Shown here: one piece after another, positions 7,924-19,551 of the stretch
Layout of the letters: every line of letters begins with the position of its first letter
How positions within the stretch are numbered: the first letter of the stretch is position 1
Program-made: the position numbers and the translations under genes
Notes under the pieces: generated by a model
The model's input: only the letters and a program-made list of their open reading frames with translations
Database searches by the model: none
Told to the model about the DNA's origin: nothing
Assembly: GCF_024494385.1 (NCBI RefSeq)
Contig: NZ_JAEVLT010000004.1
Span: forward strand, 209,168 to 273,167
DNA from: Bacillus sp. EB600
GTDB lineage: Bacteria > Bacillota > Bacilli > Bacillales > Cytobacillaceae
DNA: 64,000 nt
Direction: 5' to 3'

Positions 7924-9297
7924 TTATGACAGGGAAGGAAATGAGTTCCGCCCGTTTTGCAGTTTCCATTTTAATAGGTCACGAAGAAATTCGGGCAGAT
8001 AATACCTTTTTTTCTGACAATGATAAAGCTCTTGAAAGAAGCGGCCAAACGCGAACATATCTGGGATTGCCAGGCTGTAGCGCTTAGCTGGATCAATCTC
8101 TTGGTTATCGATAAGAATTTCTCGTTGGTTAAAATCAATTTGATCATATACAAATGTCCCCATTACCGTTCCCCTAAAGCCAAGACCGTAAATTTTTTGC
8201 TGTGGCCATTTTTCCGCCCTTGTTTGGAAAAGAACGCTTGCTAGCTCTTTCCCACTGAGTTCTACTTTACAAGGATTGATAGGATGCGGACAAACGGTAA
8301 GTAGATGAAAATTCGTTACATTGCCTGACAATGGACCTAATAGCAGACCTGCATTTAAAAATGCACAATCCGCATCGCACCATTCACGCAAAGCCTCACA
8401 TAACAACCGCGAAAAGTTCGTTGCCTGGAAATAGTTGTTCTCTAACGGTTCCGGCAAGACCGTTATTTTTTGACTCAGCATCTTTTTACCTTTCCTATAA
8501 AGAGCATCTGCTTTATCCGCTTCTCCGTTTATAACCGGCAGCTCGTTTACATCATAAAGAATTGCCTGTTTGTGGATGACCTCTTTTTGCTCAGATATTT
8601 CTAATGTAGTGTACCCAACGTAATTCCCAAATTTTCCAGCCGCACCGATCAGGGTTTGATTTACTACTTTTCCCTCTTGCAGAACATGGTGAGTATGACC
8701 GCCTAAAATCACATCAATAGCGGGAAACTGTTCAGCAATTTCCTCATCCATGTTAATACCAAGGTGGCTCAGCAAAATAATTACATCGGCATTTCCTTTA
8801 ATAGCTTCCACCTGTCTTTTCAACTCTAAAAAAGGCTCCGTCAATTGCCAGCCGAGCAGTTCAAAGGGCTGAGAAAAATAAGCAGTTAGACCGATTACAG
8901 CAATTCTCGTTCCTTCCTGTGTAGAATACAACTTAAAAGGCTTGACCCAGCTAGGCTGTATCAGGTCTTTTTTATAAAAATTGGCCACTAGGACATCGAA
9001 GCTTGCTTCATCGTACAGATGGTCTAAATCCTGATAGGAAAGATTAATTCCTTCGTTATTACCGATTGTTACTGCCGTATAGCCGGATTCATTTAGCAGC
9101 CGGGTATTTCCTTTTCCTTTTGTTGCTTCGGAAAAAGGATGCCAGCGATCGACAAAATCCCCAATATCAAAGAGAAACACATCTTCCGCTTGCTTTAGAT
9201 GGCCTTTTTTCCTTTCTGCCAGAAACTGATGAATACGAGGCCAGTGTTCTAAGTGACTATGCACATCATTTGTATGATAAATATGAATGGTTTCCAA
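7924..9297 (-). CDS. yunD: Bifunctional metallophosphatase/5'-nucleotidase family protein YunD
   Basis: Predicted metal-dependent phosphoesterase, 457 residues. The N-terminal calcineurin-like domain has YHTNDVHSHLEHW (metal ligands Asp and His), FDIGDFVDRW, GNNEG, LLSHLG and LGGHTHH. The C-terminal 5'-nucleotidase domain (about 270-450) follows. No signal peptide is visible, so it is probably cytoplasmic, unlike classical secreted 5'-nucleotidases. TTG 9297 is the only reasonable start, preceded by AAAGGACTGAG. The substrate is not evident. Confidence 0.88.
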   Translation of the reverse strand: METIHIYHTNDVHSHLEHWPRIHQFLAERKKGHLKQAEDVFLFDIGDFVDRWHPFSEATKGKGNTRLLNESGYTAVTIGNNEGINLSYQDLDHLYDEASFDVLVANFYKKDLIQPSWVKPFKLYSTQEGTRIAVIGLTAYFSQPFELLGWQLTEPFLELKRQVEAIKGNADVIILLSHLGINMDEEIAEQFPAIDVILGGHTHHVLQEGKVVNQTLIGAAGKFGNYVGYTTLEISEQKEVIHKQAILYDVNELPVINGEADKADALYRKGKKMLSQKITVLPEPLENNYFQATNFSRLLCEALREWCDADCAFLNAGLLLGPLSGNVTNFHLLTVCPHPINPCKVELSGKELASVLFQTRAEKWPQQKIYGLGFRGTVMGTFVYDQIDFNQREILIDNQEIDPAKRYSLAIPDMFAFGRFFQELYHCQKKRYYLPEFLRDLLKWKLQNGRNSFPSLS

Positions 9298-9315
9298 TTG
9301 ACTCAGTCCTTTAAT

Positions 9316-10137
9316 TTAGCCGGTAATTCCTTGATAAATAAGACGAATTCCAACGACCACCAATATTGTCCTTAAAAGTAACACGATTGTTTTACTTTTT
9401 AATTTTGAGTTTAAATATACACCAATATTTGCCCCAATCCAAGCGCCGGGTACTAATGCCAGTGCCAAAAGCCAATTCACATTACCAAGGGTAATATGCG
9501 TAATTGAGCTTATAATCGATGTCGGAAAAATCATAAACATTGAGGTTGCAACAGCCACATGCGGCGGGAAGAAAAATACTAGAATCATTGTCGGCACCAT
9601 TAAGGATCCCCCGCCTACCCCAAAAACTCCTGAGATAAACCCGACAATAAAGGAGATCGTAATGCCCGCCACCAGGTTAAACCCAAATTCAAATGTCTGC
9701 CCTGTATTATCAGTAAATGTGCGAACAACTCCCTTTTCTTTTCGGAATGGCAGCGGTTTCAACTTGTTTTTTAGTGTTAAGACTACAGAAACAAGCAAAA
9801 TGAAAATCCCAAAAAAGAGATTAAAGGAATGCAGGTCTAATGATTCGGTAACCCAGGCTCCAAGAATACTTCCTGGACCGCTGCCGATTAAAAAAAGTAA
9901 CCCGCTTTTATAATCTACGGTTTTATGCTTCATATATGCCAATGTTGAAGATAGTCCGGTAAAAATCATCGTAAACAGTGACGTACCGACGGCCACCTGC
10001 GGGGTTATATGCGCGAACCCTGGAACAGCTGCCAAATACAGCAATGCGGGAACAACAATAATCCCTCCACCCAAACCAATTAGTGACCCTAACGAGCTAG
10101 CTGCAATTCCAATTAATAATAAGACGATCCATTCCAC
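9316..10137 (-). CDS. yunE: TauE/SafE family sulfite/sulfonate-type exporter YunE
   Basis: Integral membrane protein, 273 residues, with about eight hydrophobic helices. The two family repeats are visible as SLIGLGGGIIVVPALL near the N-terminus and GFISGVFGVGGGSLMVPTMI in the second half. I start at GTG 10137, where AGGAG lies 9 bp upstream; the longer frame to 10194 adds a polar stretch unlike the family. The transported anion is unknown. It starts the yunE-yunD-yunC cluster. Confidence 0.85.
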   Translation of the reverse strand: MEWIVLLLIGIAASSLGSLIGLGGGIIVVPALLYLAAVPGFAHITPQVAVGTSLFTMIFTGLSSTLAYMKHKTVDYKSGLLFLIGSGPGSILGAWVTESLDLHSFNLFFGIFILLVSVVLTLKNKLKPLPFRKEKGVVRTFTDNTGQTFEFGFNLVAGITISFIVGFISGVFGVGGGSLMVPTMILVFFFPPHVAVATSMFMIFPTSIISSITHITLGNVNWLLALALVPGAWIGANIGVYLNSKLKSKTIVLLLRTILVVVGIRLIYQGITG

Positions 10138-10300
10138 GATTCTAGTCTCCTGCCCTTTCCTGATATAAATATAATCCGATTGTTGTAAAACCAAGGGCTA
10201 TGGAAACGTTTTCCTTGGTCATCTCTTCCGAAATATGTATTGGTTTACAGTTATCCTTTATTTCTTCATCATAGCATACGTTGAAATTTTCTTTTTTATA

Positions 10301-10340
10301 AACAAATCCGCCTTCCTCTAAGGAAAGCGGATTTGTTTAT
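10301..10340. terminator. Terminator after sufB
   Basis: AACAAATCCGC and GCGGATTTGTT arms around an 18-base loop, between the sufB stop and yunE. It ends the suf operon on the minus strand. Confidence 0.7.
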
Positions 10341-10346
10341 CTTATA

Positions 10347-11744
10347 TTATCCAATAGACCCTTCCATCTCGAACTTGATAAGACGGTTCATTTCAACGGC
10401 ATATTCCATTGGCAGTTCTTTTGTAAATGGTTCAATAAAGCCCATGACAATCATTTCAGTTGCTTCCTGCTCTGAAACACCGCGGCTCATTAAATAGAAG
10501 AGCTGCTCCTCAGAAACCTTGGAAACCTTTGCTTCATGTTCTAGTGAAATATTGTCATTTAATATTTCATTATATGGAACTGTATCAGAAGTGGATTTAT
10601 TATCCATAATCAGCGTATCACATTCAACGTTTGAACGGGCACCATCGGCTTTACGCCCGAAGTGCACCTGTCCGCGATACGTTACTTTTCCACCATGCTT
10701 TGAAATTGATTTAGAAACAATGGTTGAAGAAGTATTTGGGGCTAAGTGAATCATTTTCGCTCCAGCATCCTGGTGCTGACCCTTACCGGCAATTGCAATC
10801 GATAAAGTCAGTCCACGGGCACCCTCACCCTTTAGAATAACTGCCGGATACTTCATTGTTAACTTAGAACCAATATTTCCGTCAATCCATTCCATTGTCG
10901 CATTTGCATCACAAACCGCACGCTTCGTAACAAGGTTGAATACGTTATTAGCCCAGTTTTGAATCGTTGTATAACGGCAATAGGCATCCTTCTTAATAAT
11001 AATTTCAACTACGGCACTGTGTAAGGAGTTTGTTGTATAGACTGGTGCTGTACATCCTTCTACATAGTGTACGGACGCGCCTTCGTCAACAATAATCAGG
11101 GTACGTTCAAATTGACCCATATTTTCTGAGTTAATCCGGAAATACGCTTGTAATGGAGTATCTACTTTTACACCAGGTGGAACATAGATAAACGAGCCCC
11201 CGGACCAAACAGCTGAGTTTAAGGCAGCAAATTTATTATCGGTTGGCGGAATAACCTTTCCAAAATGTTCACGGAAAATGTCTTCATTTTCCCTTAGTGC
11301 AGAATCGGTATCCTTAAAAACAATGCCTAATTCTTCAAGTTCTTCTTTCATATTGTGATAAACAACCTCTGACTCGTATTGGGCTGAAACTCCGGCAAGA
11401 TACTTTTGCTCCGCTTCAGGAATCCCAAGTTTATCAAATGTTGCTTTAATTTCTTCAGGCACTTCGTCCCATGACTTTTCGGATTTTTCTGATGGCTTAA
11501 CATAATAAGTTATTTCATCAAAGTTTAACGAGCCCAAATCTCCGCCCCATTGTGGCATTGGCTTGCTATAAAAATACTCTAATGATTTCAAACGGAAGTC
11601 GAGCATCCATTGTGGCTCGTGCTTCATTCTGGAGATTTCCTCAACGATTTCACGTGTCAAACCACGTTTTGACCGGAAAATGGAAACGTCTTTATCGGCA
11701 AACCCATACTTATAATCACCGATTTCTGGCATCTTTTTAGCCAT
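10347..11744 (-). CDS. sufB: Fe-S cluster assembly protein SufB
   Basis: Scaffold subunit of the SufBCD complex, 465 residues. SufB receives sulfur from SufS via SufU and assembles the cluster with SufC and SufD. Family segments are [20 protein letters not shown] at the start, [20 protein letters not shown], and the C-terminal [27 protein letters not shown] precedes ATG 11744; the in-frame ATG at 11765 is too far upstream. It is the last gene of sufCDSUB and has its own terminator. Confidence 0.97.
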   Translation of the reverse strand: MAKKMPEIGDYKYGFADKDVSIFRSKRGLTREIVEEISRMKHEPQWMLDFRLKSLEYFYSKPMPQWGGDLGSLNFDEITYYVKPSEKSEKSWDEVPEEIKATFDKLGIPEAEQKYLAGVSAQYESEVVYHNMKEELEELGIVFKDTDSALRENEDIFREHFGKVIPPTDNKFAALNSAVWSGGSFIYVPPGVKVDTPLQAYFRINSENMGQFERTLIIVDEGASVHYVEGCTAPVYTTNSLHSAVVEIIIKKDAYCRYTTIQNWANNVFNLVTKRAVCDANATMEWIDGNIGSKLTMKYPAVILKGEGARGLTLSIAIAGKGQHQDAGAKMIHLAPNTSSTIVSKSISKHGGKVTYRGQVHFGRKADGARSNVECDTLIMDNKSTSDTVPYNEILNDNISLEHEAKVSKVSEEQLFYLMSRGVSEQEATEMIVMGFIEPFTKELPMEYAVEMNRLIKFEMEGSIG

Positions 11745-11797
11745 TGTCGTGTTCCTCCCATTCATAAAAGATTACGGGTTTTGACACCCTTCGTAAG

Positions 11798-14758
<2,961 letters not shown>

Positions 14759-14775
14759 TTTGATCCTCCTAACGC

Positions 14776-15561
14776 TTACGCTTCTTGCTCAACTGTTTCG
14801 TCTTCAATTCCGAGCTCTTTCTTGATCCAGTCATATCCTTCTGCTTCTAAGCGCTGTGCAAGCTCTGGACCGCCATTTTTAACGACGCGGCCTTGCATCA
14901 TGACATGCACAAAGTCAGGAGTAATATAGTTTAAAAGTCGTTGATAGTGAGTAATCATGATGCAGCCGAAATCTTCGTTCCGCATCGCATTAATACCTTT
15001 TGATACTGTTTTCAATGCATCGATATCTAAACCGGAGTCAATTTCATCGAGAATGGCGATTTTTGGTTGAAGCATCATTAATTGTAAAATTTCATTTCGC
15101 TTTTTCTCACCGCCGGAGAAGCCTTCGTTTAAATAGCGCTGTGCCATATCAAGATCCATCTCAAGATATTCCATTTTTTTATCCATTTCGCGGATGAATT
15201 TCATTAGCGAAATTTCATTACCCTCGCCGCGACGGCTGTTAAGAGCTGAACGTAAAAAGTCAGCATTTGTAACTCCGTTTATTTCGCTTGGATATTGCAT
15301 CGCCAGAAACAGGCCGGCACGTGCACGCTCATCAACCGCCATTTCAAGAACGTTTTTTCCATCTAATGTAATACTTCCGCTTGTTACTTGGTATTTAGGA
15401 TGGCCCATAATGGCAGATGATAAAGTTGATTTACCAGTACCATTTGGTCCCATGATCGCATGGATTTCTCCACCTTTTATTTCAAGGTTTACACCCTTTA
15501 AAATTTCCTTGCCTTCGATTGCAACATGTAGATCTTTGATCGTCAAAGTTGACCCACTCAT
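14776..15561 (-). CDS. sufC: Fe-S cluster assembly ATPase SufC
   Basis: ABC-type ATPase that drives conformational change in SufBD, 261 residues. Walker A is GPNGTGKS at 38-45, the signature is NEGFSGGEKKRNE, and Walker B is KIAILDEIDSG. The last helix is acidic. GCGGAGG precedes the ATG. It is the first gene of the operon and lies downstream of a 427-bp gap containing candidate regulatory sites. Confidence 0.97.
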   Translation of the reverse strand: MSGSTLTIKDLHVAIEGKEILKGVNLEIKGGEIHAIMGPNGTGKSTLSSAIMGHPKYQVTSGSITLDGKNVLEMAVDERARAGLFLAMQYPSEINGVTNADFLRSALNSRRGEGNEISLMKFIREMDKKMEYLEMDLDMAQRYLNEGFSGGEKKRNEILQLMMLQPKIAILDEIDSGLDIDALKTVSKGINAMRNEDFGCIMITHYQRLLNYITPDFVHVMMQGRVVKNGGPELAQRLEAEGYDWIKKELGIEDETVEQEA

Positions 15562-15683
15562 ATATATACCTCCGCAAAGTTAAAAAGTAAAATTGTGTTA
15601 AATAGGGAGAACCCTATATTTCATTCTCAATCTATTCTCATTACAATCTTATACCAAATAAAATCTTATAGCAACCCTTAAGT

Positions 15684-15699
15684 AGTGATAATTGTCACA
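15684..15699. promoter_or_regulatory. FNR/CRP-type box upstream of sufC
   Basis: On the minus strand TGTGACAATTATCACT matches TGTGA-N6-TCACA at 9 of 10 positions. It lies 123 bp before the sufC ATG. B. subtilis Fnr, which holds a 4Fe-4S cluster, binds this consensus. Binding here is an inference. Confidence 0.45.
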
Positions 15700-15733
15700 A
15701 AACGTGGAGATTGTTTTTTTCAGTAAGCATAGA

Positions 15734-15752
15734 GAGAATGAGAATCACTAAA
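15734..15752. promoter_or_regulatory. Fur-box-like sequence upstream of suf
   Basis: GAGAATGAGAATCACTAAA matches the classical 19-bp Fur box at 14 positions. TGAGAAT motifs also occur on the minus strand near 15620-15645. The rest of the gap from 15562 to 15950 is AT-rich with no gene. Confidence 0.35.
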
Positions 15753-15950
15753 TGAGATATTTATGAACAATTATGTAAACCGGGTAATAGAAAAAAGAAT
15801 CGTTATCTTTCGACAAAATGTATTAATACGATTAAAATGATACCCCTATAATTTTACTTTGCCAAGTCCACACGAAGATTTATTTTAACTACTTTTTCCC
15901 AGGTATGCGGTTTTAATCTATATTTAAACGATAACCTTTATAAACAAGAA

Positions 15951-15980
15951 AAAAGCCAGTAAAGCGTTTCACTGGCTTTT
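15951..15980 (-). terminator. Terminator of yurZ
   Basis: AAAAGCCAGT and ACTGGCTTTT perfect arms with a 10-base loop, 8 bp after the yurZ stop on the minus strand. Confidence 0.8.
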
Positions 15981-15988
15981 CCTATTCC

Positions 15989-16354
15989 TTAATGCAGTTG
16001 ATTTAGTTCTGTCATGCATTCCTGGACAAGGGTGACAGCCTGACTCATTGCAGCTCCGCCGCCAAAGGCTGCAGTTACTCCAACCGCCTCTAATATTTCT
16101 TGCTCACTGGCGCCTTCATCAAGGCAGCCTTTAACATGATAAATGATGCAGTATTCATCCTGAGAATATAGGCTGATTCCTAAAGCGATCAGCTGTTTAT
16201 CTTTTTTGGACAGGGCGCCTTCTTTAAAGCACTCCTCGGTGAATGCATTGTAATATTGGGCAAGGGAAGGCATCCTTTGCGTAAAGACCCCAAGACCTGC
16301 TTTATATTCATATAGTGCTTCCTCAGTTGAATTACGAGGCTCTAAATGTTCCAT
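15989..16354 (-). CDS. yurZ: AhpD/carboxymuconolactone decarboxylase family protein YurZ
   Basis: Small all-helical protein, 121 residues from ATG 16354, which has GGAGTG 8 bp upstream; the frame opens to 16384. The AhpD-like region reads DEYCIIYHVKGC. The Cys-x3-His half of the redox motif is present, but the first Cys of CxxC is replaced by Asp, so classical AhpD peroxidase chemistry is doubtful. It sits beside sufC as in B. subtilis. A role in aromatic degradation should not be assumed from the family name. Confidence 0.82.
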   Translation of the reverse strand: MEHLEPRNSTEEALYEYKAGLGVFTQRMPSLAQYYNAFTEECFKEGALSKKDKQLIALGISLYSQDEYCIIYHVKGCLDEGASEQEILEAVGVTAAFGGGAAMSQAVTLVQECMTELNQLH

Positions 16355-16461
16355 TATTTTTTCACTCCATTTCAGTAAAGTCATCTTTAGTATGGAGAAA
16401 TGTGAATGGAACTATGTAATGAGGCAGTATTTTTTTTGATTTAAGGAAACCACTAACTTCT

Positions 16462-16506
16462 AATCATTCCACTTCAATTTCATTCTTCCTCCGAAGTGGA
16501 ATGATT
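16462..16506. repeat. Perfect 14-bp inverted repeat between yurZ and metQ
   Basis: AATCATTCCACTTC at 16462-16475 is repeated exactly inverted at 16493-16506, with a 17-base loop. It has no T-run and lies just beyond the metQ terminator. Function unknown. Confidence 0.6.
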
Positions 16507-16520
16507 AGCTCATAGCACAA

Positions 16521-16546
16521 AAAAAACAGGCTTTCGCCTGTTTTTT
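16521..16546 (-). terminator. Terminator of metQ
   Basis: AAAAAACAGGC and GCCTGTTTTTT arms with a TTTC loop, directly after the metQ stop. Confidence 0.85.
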
Positions 16547-16553
16547 GTAAAGA

Positions 16554-17402
16554 TTACTTAGAAACCGGTAAAACGGCTCCTTTGTATTGTTTCGTAATCC
16601 AGTCTTGGATTTCTTTTGATTGAAGCACTTTAACAAGTGTTTTAATTGCCGGTTTGTTTTCATCACCTTGACGTACAGCAATAATATTGACATATGGTGA
16701 TTTTGGATCAGCAGGTTCATGAGCGATAGCGTCTTTCATTGGGTCTAGTCCATTGTCAATTGCATAGTTTGAGTTAATAAGAACGGCATCCCCTTCACCG
16801 TTTTTGAAGATTTTTGGTAATAGCGCTGCTTCATAATTCGCATCAAATTTTAAATTTTTGGGGTTGGAGACAATATCCTTTATATCATACTCCTGCGGGT
16901 TAACACCCTCTTTAAGTTTGATCAAGCCTAAATTTTGAAGCATTAACATAAGACGTGCGTGATCAGATACAGAGTTACTCATAATGATATGTGCGCCATC
17001 TGGAAGATCTTTTAAGTTTTTATATTTTTTTGAGTAAACACCAATTGGCTCGATATGAACGCCGCCGGCATTGGCAAACTTATAGCCATTTTCCTTCATT
17101 TGTAAGTTGAAGTAAGGAATAGTCTGGAAGTAGTTTGCATCTAATTCTTTTGAAGCTAGTGCTTTATTTGGCAAAATATAATCTTGGAATGTAACGATTT
17201 TTAAATCAATACCTTTTTCTTTTAAAATGGGCTGTGCCTGTTTTAAAATCTCTGCGTGTGGTACGTTTGAAGCCCCAACCGTTAATTTTGTTACCTCTTT
17301 TTTCGCACTATCTTTTGATTTATCAGTTGATGTGGATGAACCGCATGCAGCTAATACAAGGGCAAGTGACAATGCTAAAAATAAACCTAACCATCTTTTC
17401 AT
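16554..17402 (-). CDS. metQ: Methionine ABC transporter substrate-binding lipoprotein
   Basis: Lipid-anchored binding protein for methionine, 282 residues. The signal peptide ends in LAAC with Cys20 as the anchor. The NlpA/MetQ core is recognisable in LTVGASNVPHAEIL, DANYFQTIPYF and DGAHIIMSNSVSDHARLM. I start at ATG 17402 after AAGGAGAGAC; the frame opens further upstream without a binding site. It follows the permease gene, from which it is separated by a dispersed repeat. The riboswitch ahead of metN controls the whole operon by inference. Confidence 0.95.
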   Translation of the reverse strand: MKRWLGLFLALSLALVLAACGSSTSTDKSKDSAKKEVTKLTVGASNVPHAEILKQAQPILKEKGIDLKIVTFQDYILPNKALASKELDANYFQTIPYFNLQMKENGYKFANAGGVHIEPIGVYSKKYKNLKDLPDGAHIIMSNSVSDHARLMLMLQNLGLIKLKEGVNPQEYDIKDIVSNPKNLKFDANYEAALLPKIFKNGEGDAVLINSNYAIDNGLDPMKDAIAHEPADPKSPYVNIIAVRQGDENKPAIKTLVKVLQSKEIQDWITKQYKGAVLPVSK

Positions 17403-17421
17403 GTTTGTCTCTCCTTTTCTT

Positions 17422-17468
17422 TGCACCCAGCGACTAGTGTACGTCGCTAAACGGGCGCTTCCGCTTTT
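17422..17468. repeat. Dispersed intergenic repeat, copy 2 (inverted)
   Basis: Read on the minus strand it begins AAAAGCGGAAGCG, then CGTTTAGCGACGTACACTAG and TCGCTGGGTGC. It matches 3246-3286 and 26874-26928 and sits inside the met operon between permease and binding-protein genes. Confidence 0.65.
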
Positions 17469-17472
17469 CCTT

Positions 17473-18144
17473 TTACCTTTTATCTATTTTAGTAGTGATA
17501 GTATCACCAATAAACTGAATTATAAATACGATAATTAGAATGATAACTGTTGCGACAAGTGTAACGTCGTTTTGGTTCCGCTGAAACCCTTCGAGATAGG
17601 CCAGGTTTCCGAGACCGCCTGCTCCGATCACTCCGGCCATCGCTGTGTACCCAACAAGAGCAATCGCTGTAACCGTTATCCCCGAAACAAGCGCCGGCAT
17701 CGATTCAGGCAGAAGCACCTTCCAAATAATCGTCCACGTCGTTGCTCCCATTGATTTAGCTGCTTCTATAACACCCTTATCAATTTCTCTCAAGCCAATT
17801 TCTACCATCCTTGCATAAAATGGAGCAGCTCCGATAATTAAGGCCGGCAATGCCGCCTGCTCCCCAATCATGGTTCCAAACAATATAGTAGTAAACGGTA
17901 TTAATAACACAATCAAAATGATAAACGGAATAGACCGAAAAATATTAACAATGGCACTAATAACTGTGTTAACCGGCTTATTCTCCCACATGTTTCCTGG
18001 TGAGGAAAGAAAAAGCAATAAGCCAAGTAAAATTCCCAGTATAAAGGTTGCAAGAACAGAAATACCAGTCATATAAAGAGTTTGAACAGTCGCATCCCAC
18101 ATTGCCTGCCAATCAATATCCTTGAAGTATTGATGACTATTCAT
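17473..18144 (-). CDS. metP: Methionine ABC transporter permease
   Basis: Membrane subunit of the methionine importer, 223 residues with about five helices. The permease EAA-type loop is visible as EAAKSMGATTWTIIWKVLLPES. MetI/MetP-like segments include RSIPFIILIVLLIPFT and GAGGLGNLAYLEGFQRN. GGAGGTGGTTAC precedes the ATG, which overlaps the metN stop by 8 bp, so the two are translationally coupled. Confidence 0.95.
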   Translation of the reverse strand: MNSHQYFKDIDWQAMWDATVQTLYMTGISVLATFILGILLGLLLFLSSPGNMWENKPVNTVISAIVNIFRSIPFIILIVLLIPFTTILFGTMIGEQAALPALIIGAAPFYARMVEIGLREIDKGVIEAAKSMGATTWTIIWKVLLPESMPALVSGITVTAIALVGYTAMAGVIGAGGLGNLAYLEGFQRNQNDVTLVATVIILIIVFIIQFIGDTITTKIDKR

Positions 18145-19162
18145 TTGTAACCACCTCCACTCCTACCTGCTGCGAACGAATAAATCCAACGGCTTTATTC
18201 ACCTTATCATCGTCCCCATCGATATGAATGATCAGGGTTCCATATGAACCATTCTGCGTTTGTGAGATTTTGCCTTGCAGGATATTGACTGTCACATCAT
18301 GATGACGAATCAGCTCTGTGATGACAGGCTGTTCGGCTGATTCACCAATAAACGTCAATTGAACAATTTTCCCGGAAGGATAGCGCTCCAGTAAATGCCC
18401 GATCGTTTCCTTTGTATCTTCAGGCTCGGTTACCTGCTGGACAAATCGCTTTGTAATCTTCTGCTGCGGGTTTTTAAAGACATCCAGTACAGGCCCCAGT
18501 TCAACGATGTGACCGCTCTCCATAACAGCGACCCGATGACAGATTTTCCGGATCACATGCATTTCATGTGTGATTAACACAATTGTTAATCCTAATCGCT
18601 TATTGATATCCACCAATAAATCTAGAATCGAATCCGTTGTTTGCGGATCAAGTGCTGATGTTGCTTCATCGCAAAGAAGCACCTTAGGGTTGTTGGCAAG
18701 TGCTCTTGCAATCCCAACCCGCTGCTTCTGGCCGCCGCTCAGTTGAGAGGGATAAGCAGTTTCCCGCCCTTCAAGGCCAACCAGCTTGATCAGCTCATTT
18801 ACCTTTTTTGCTTTTTCCGATCCTTTTACTCCGGCAATCTCTAATGGAAAAGCAATATTTTCACTCACTGTTCTAGACCAAAGTAAATTAAAATGTTGAA
18901 AAATCATGCTGATTTCCTGACGTGCTTTCCGAAGCTCACTGCCTCTGATCTTCGAAACGACCCTTCCAGCAACGGTAATTGACCCTTCAGTAGGGAGCTC
19001 GAGCCCATTCAGCATACGGATCAAGGTACTTTTTCCAGCACCGCTATAGCCAATCACTCCAAAAATTTCCCCATCGTTGATTTCAAGGTTAACATCATCA
19101 ACAGCTGTTAATTTTCCTTGTTTGGTAGGGAAGATCTTTTGGACATTTTTAATTGAAATCAT
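18137..19162 (-). CDS. metN: Methionine ABC transporter ATP-binding protein
   Basis: ATPase of the methionine importer, 341 residues. Walker A is GYSGAGKST at 38-46, the signature is QLSGGQKQRVGIARAL, and Walker B is KVLLCDEATSALD. The C-terminal 90 residues form the NIL regulatory domain that senses methionine in this family. AGCAGGTGATG precedes the ATG. It is the first gene behind the SAM riboswitch. Confidence 0.96.
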   Translation of the reverse strand: MISIKNVQKIFPTKQGKLTAVDDVNLEINDGEIFGVIGYSGAGKSTLIRMLNGLELPTEGSITVAGRVVSKIRGSELRKARQEISMIFQHFNLLWSRTVSENIAFPLEIAGVKGSEKAKKVNELIKLVGLEGRETAYPSQLSGGQKQRVGIARALANNPKVLLCDEATSALDPQTTDSILDLLVDINKRLGLTIVLITHEMHVIRKICHRVAVMESGHIVELGPVLDVFKNPQQKITKRFVQQVTEPEDTKETIGHLLERYPSGKIVQLTFIGESAEQPVITELIRHHDVTVNILQGKISQTQNGSYGTLIIHIDGDDDKVNKAVGFIRSQQVGVEVVTNE

Positions 19163-19270
19163 TTCATCACCTGCTTTTTATCCAAAATTTCATTTGTAGA
19201 GTACCAGCCATCAAATTCTTATCTATAGGATTTGAAAGGTATAGCAAAAACATTCTTTTAAGGATAAAAG

Positions 19271-19303
19271 AAAAAGCCCTTCTGCCAAAATGGCAGAAAG
19301 GCA
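19271..19303 (-). terminator. Intrinsic terminator of the metNPQ riboswitch
   Basis: On the minus strand GCCTTTCTGCCA and GGCAGAAGGGC arms, then TTTTTCTTTT. It follows the SAM aptamer and is its expression platform. Confidence 0.85.
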
Positions 19304-19311
19304 TAATGATT

Positions 19312-19430
19312 TAATCCCTCTCTCCCATCTCCCAAAGCAATCGCTTTGTGTGAATTGGCACCATATCAATAAATTGACGGTTGCCGGGCTTCATCGGGCA
19401 CATCCCTCCACCTCTCTTGATAGGCATATC
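19312..19430 (-). promoter_or_regulatory. SAM-I (S-box) riboswitch upstream of metNPQ
   Basis: The minus strand reads CTATCAAGAGAGGTGGAGGG, then GCCCGATGAAGCCCGGCAACC, TGGTGCCAATTC, and a closing AGATGGGAGAGAG. These are the conserved core, kink-turn and pseudoknot segments of SAM-I. SAM binding favours the downstream terminator and lowers methionine uptake. Confidence 0.93.
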
Positions 19431-19551
19431 AAGCAAAACCTATATTAAATTTAATTTTCAAAAATCGGTAAACTTAAATTACAAAAGCAATCGTATCACG
19501 GAAAAAAACAGGTGTCAACGTTATTGCAGTAAAATTTTAAATAGGAAAAGT

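Noticed and set aside
15989..16354. yurZ as a true carboxymuconolactone decarboxylase of aromatic degradation
   Set aside because: It is far from the phenol genes and matches the yurZ position; the family name is broad and the first Cys of CxxC is missing.
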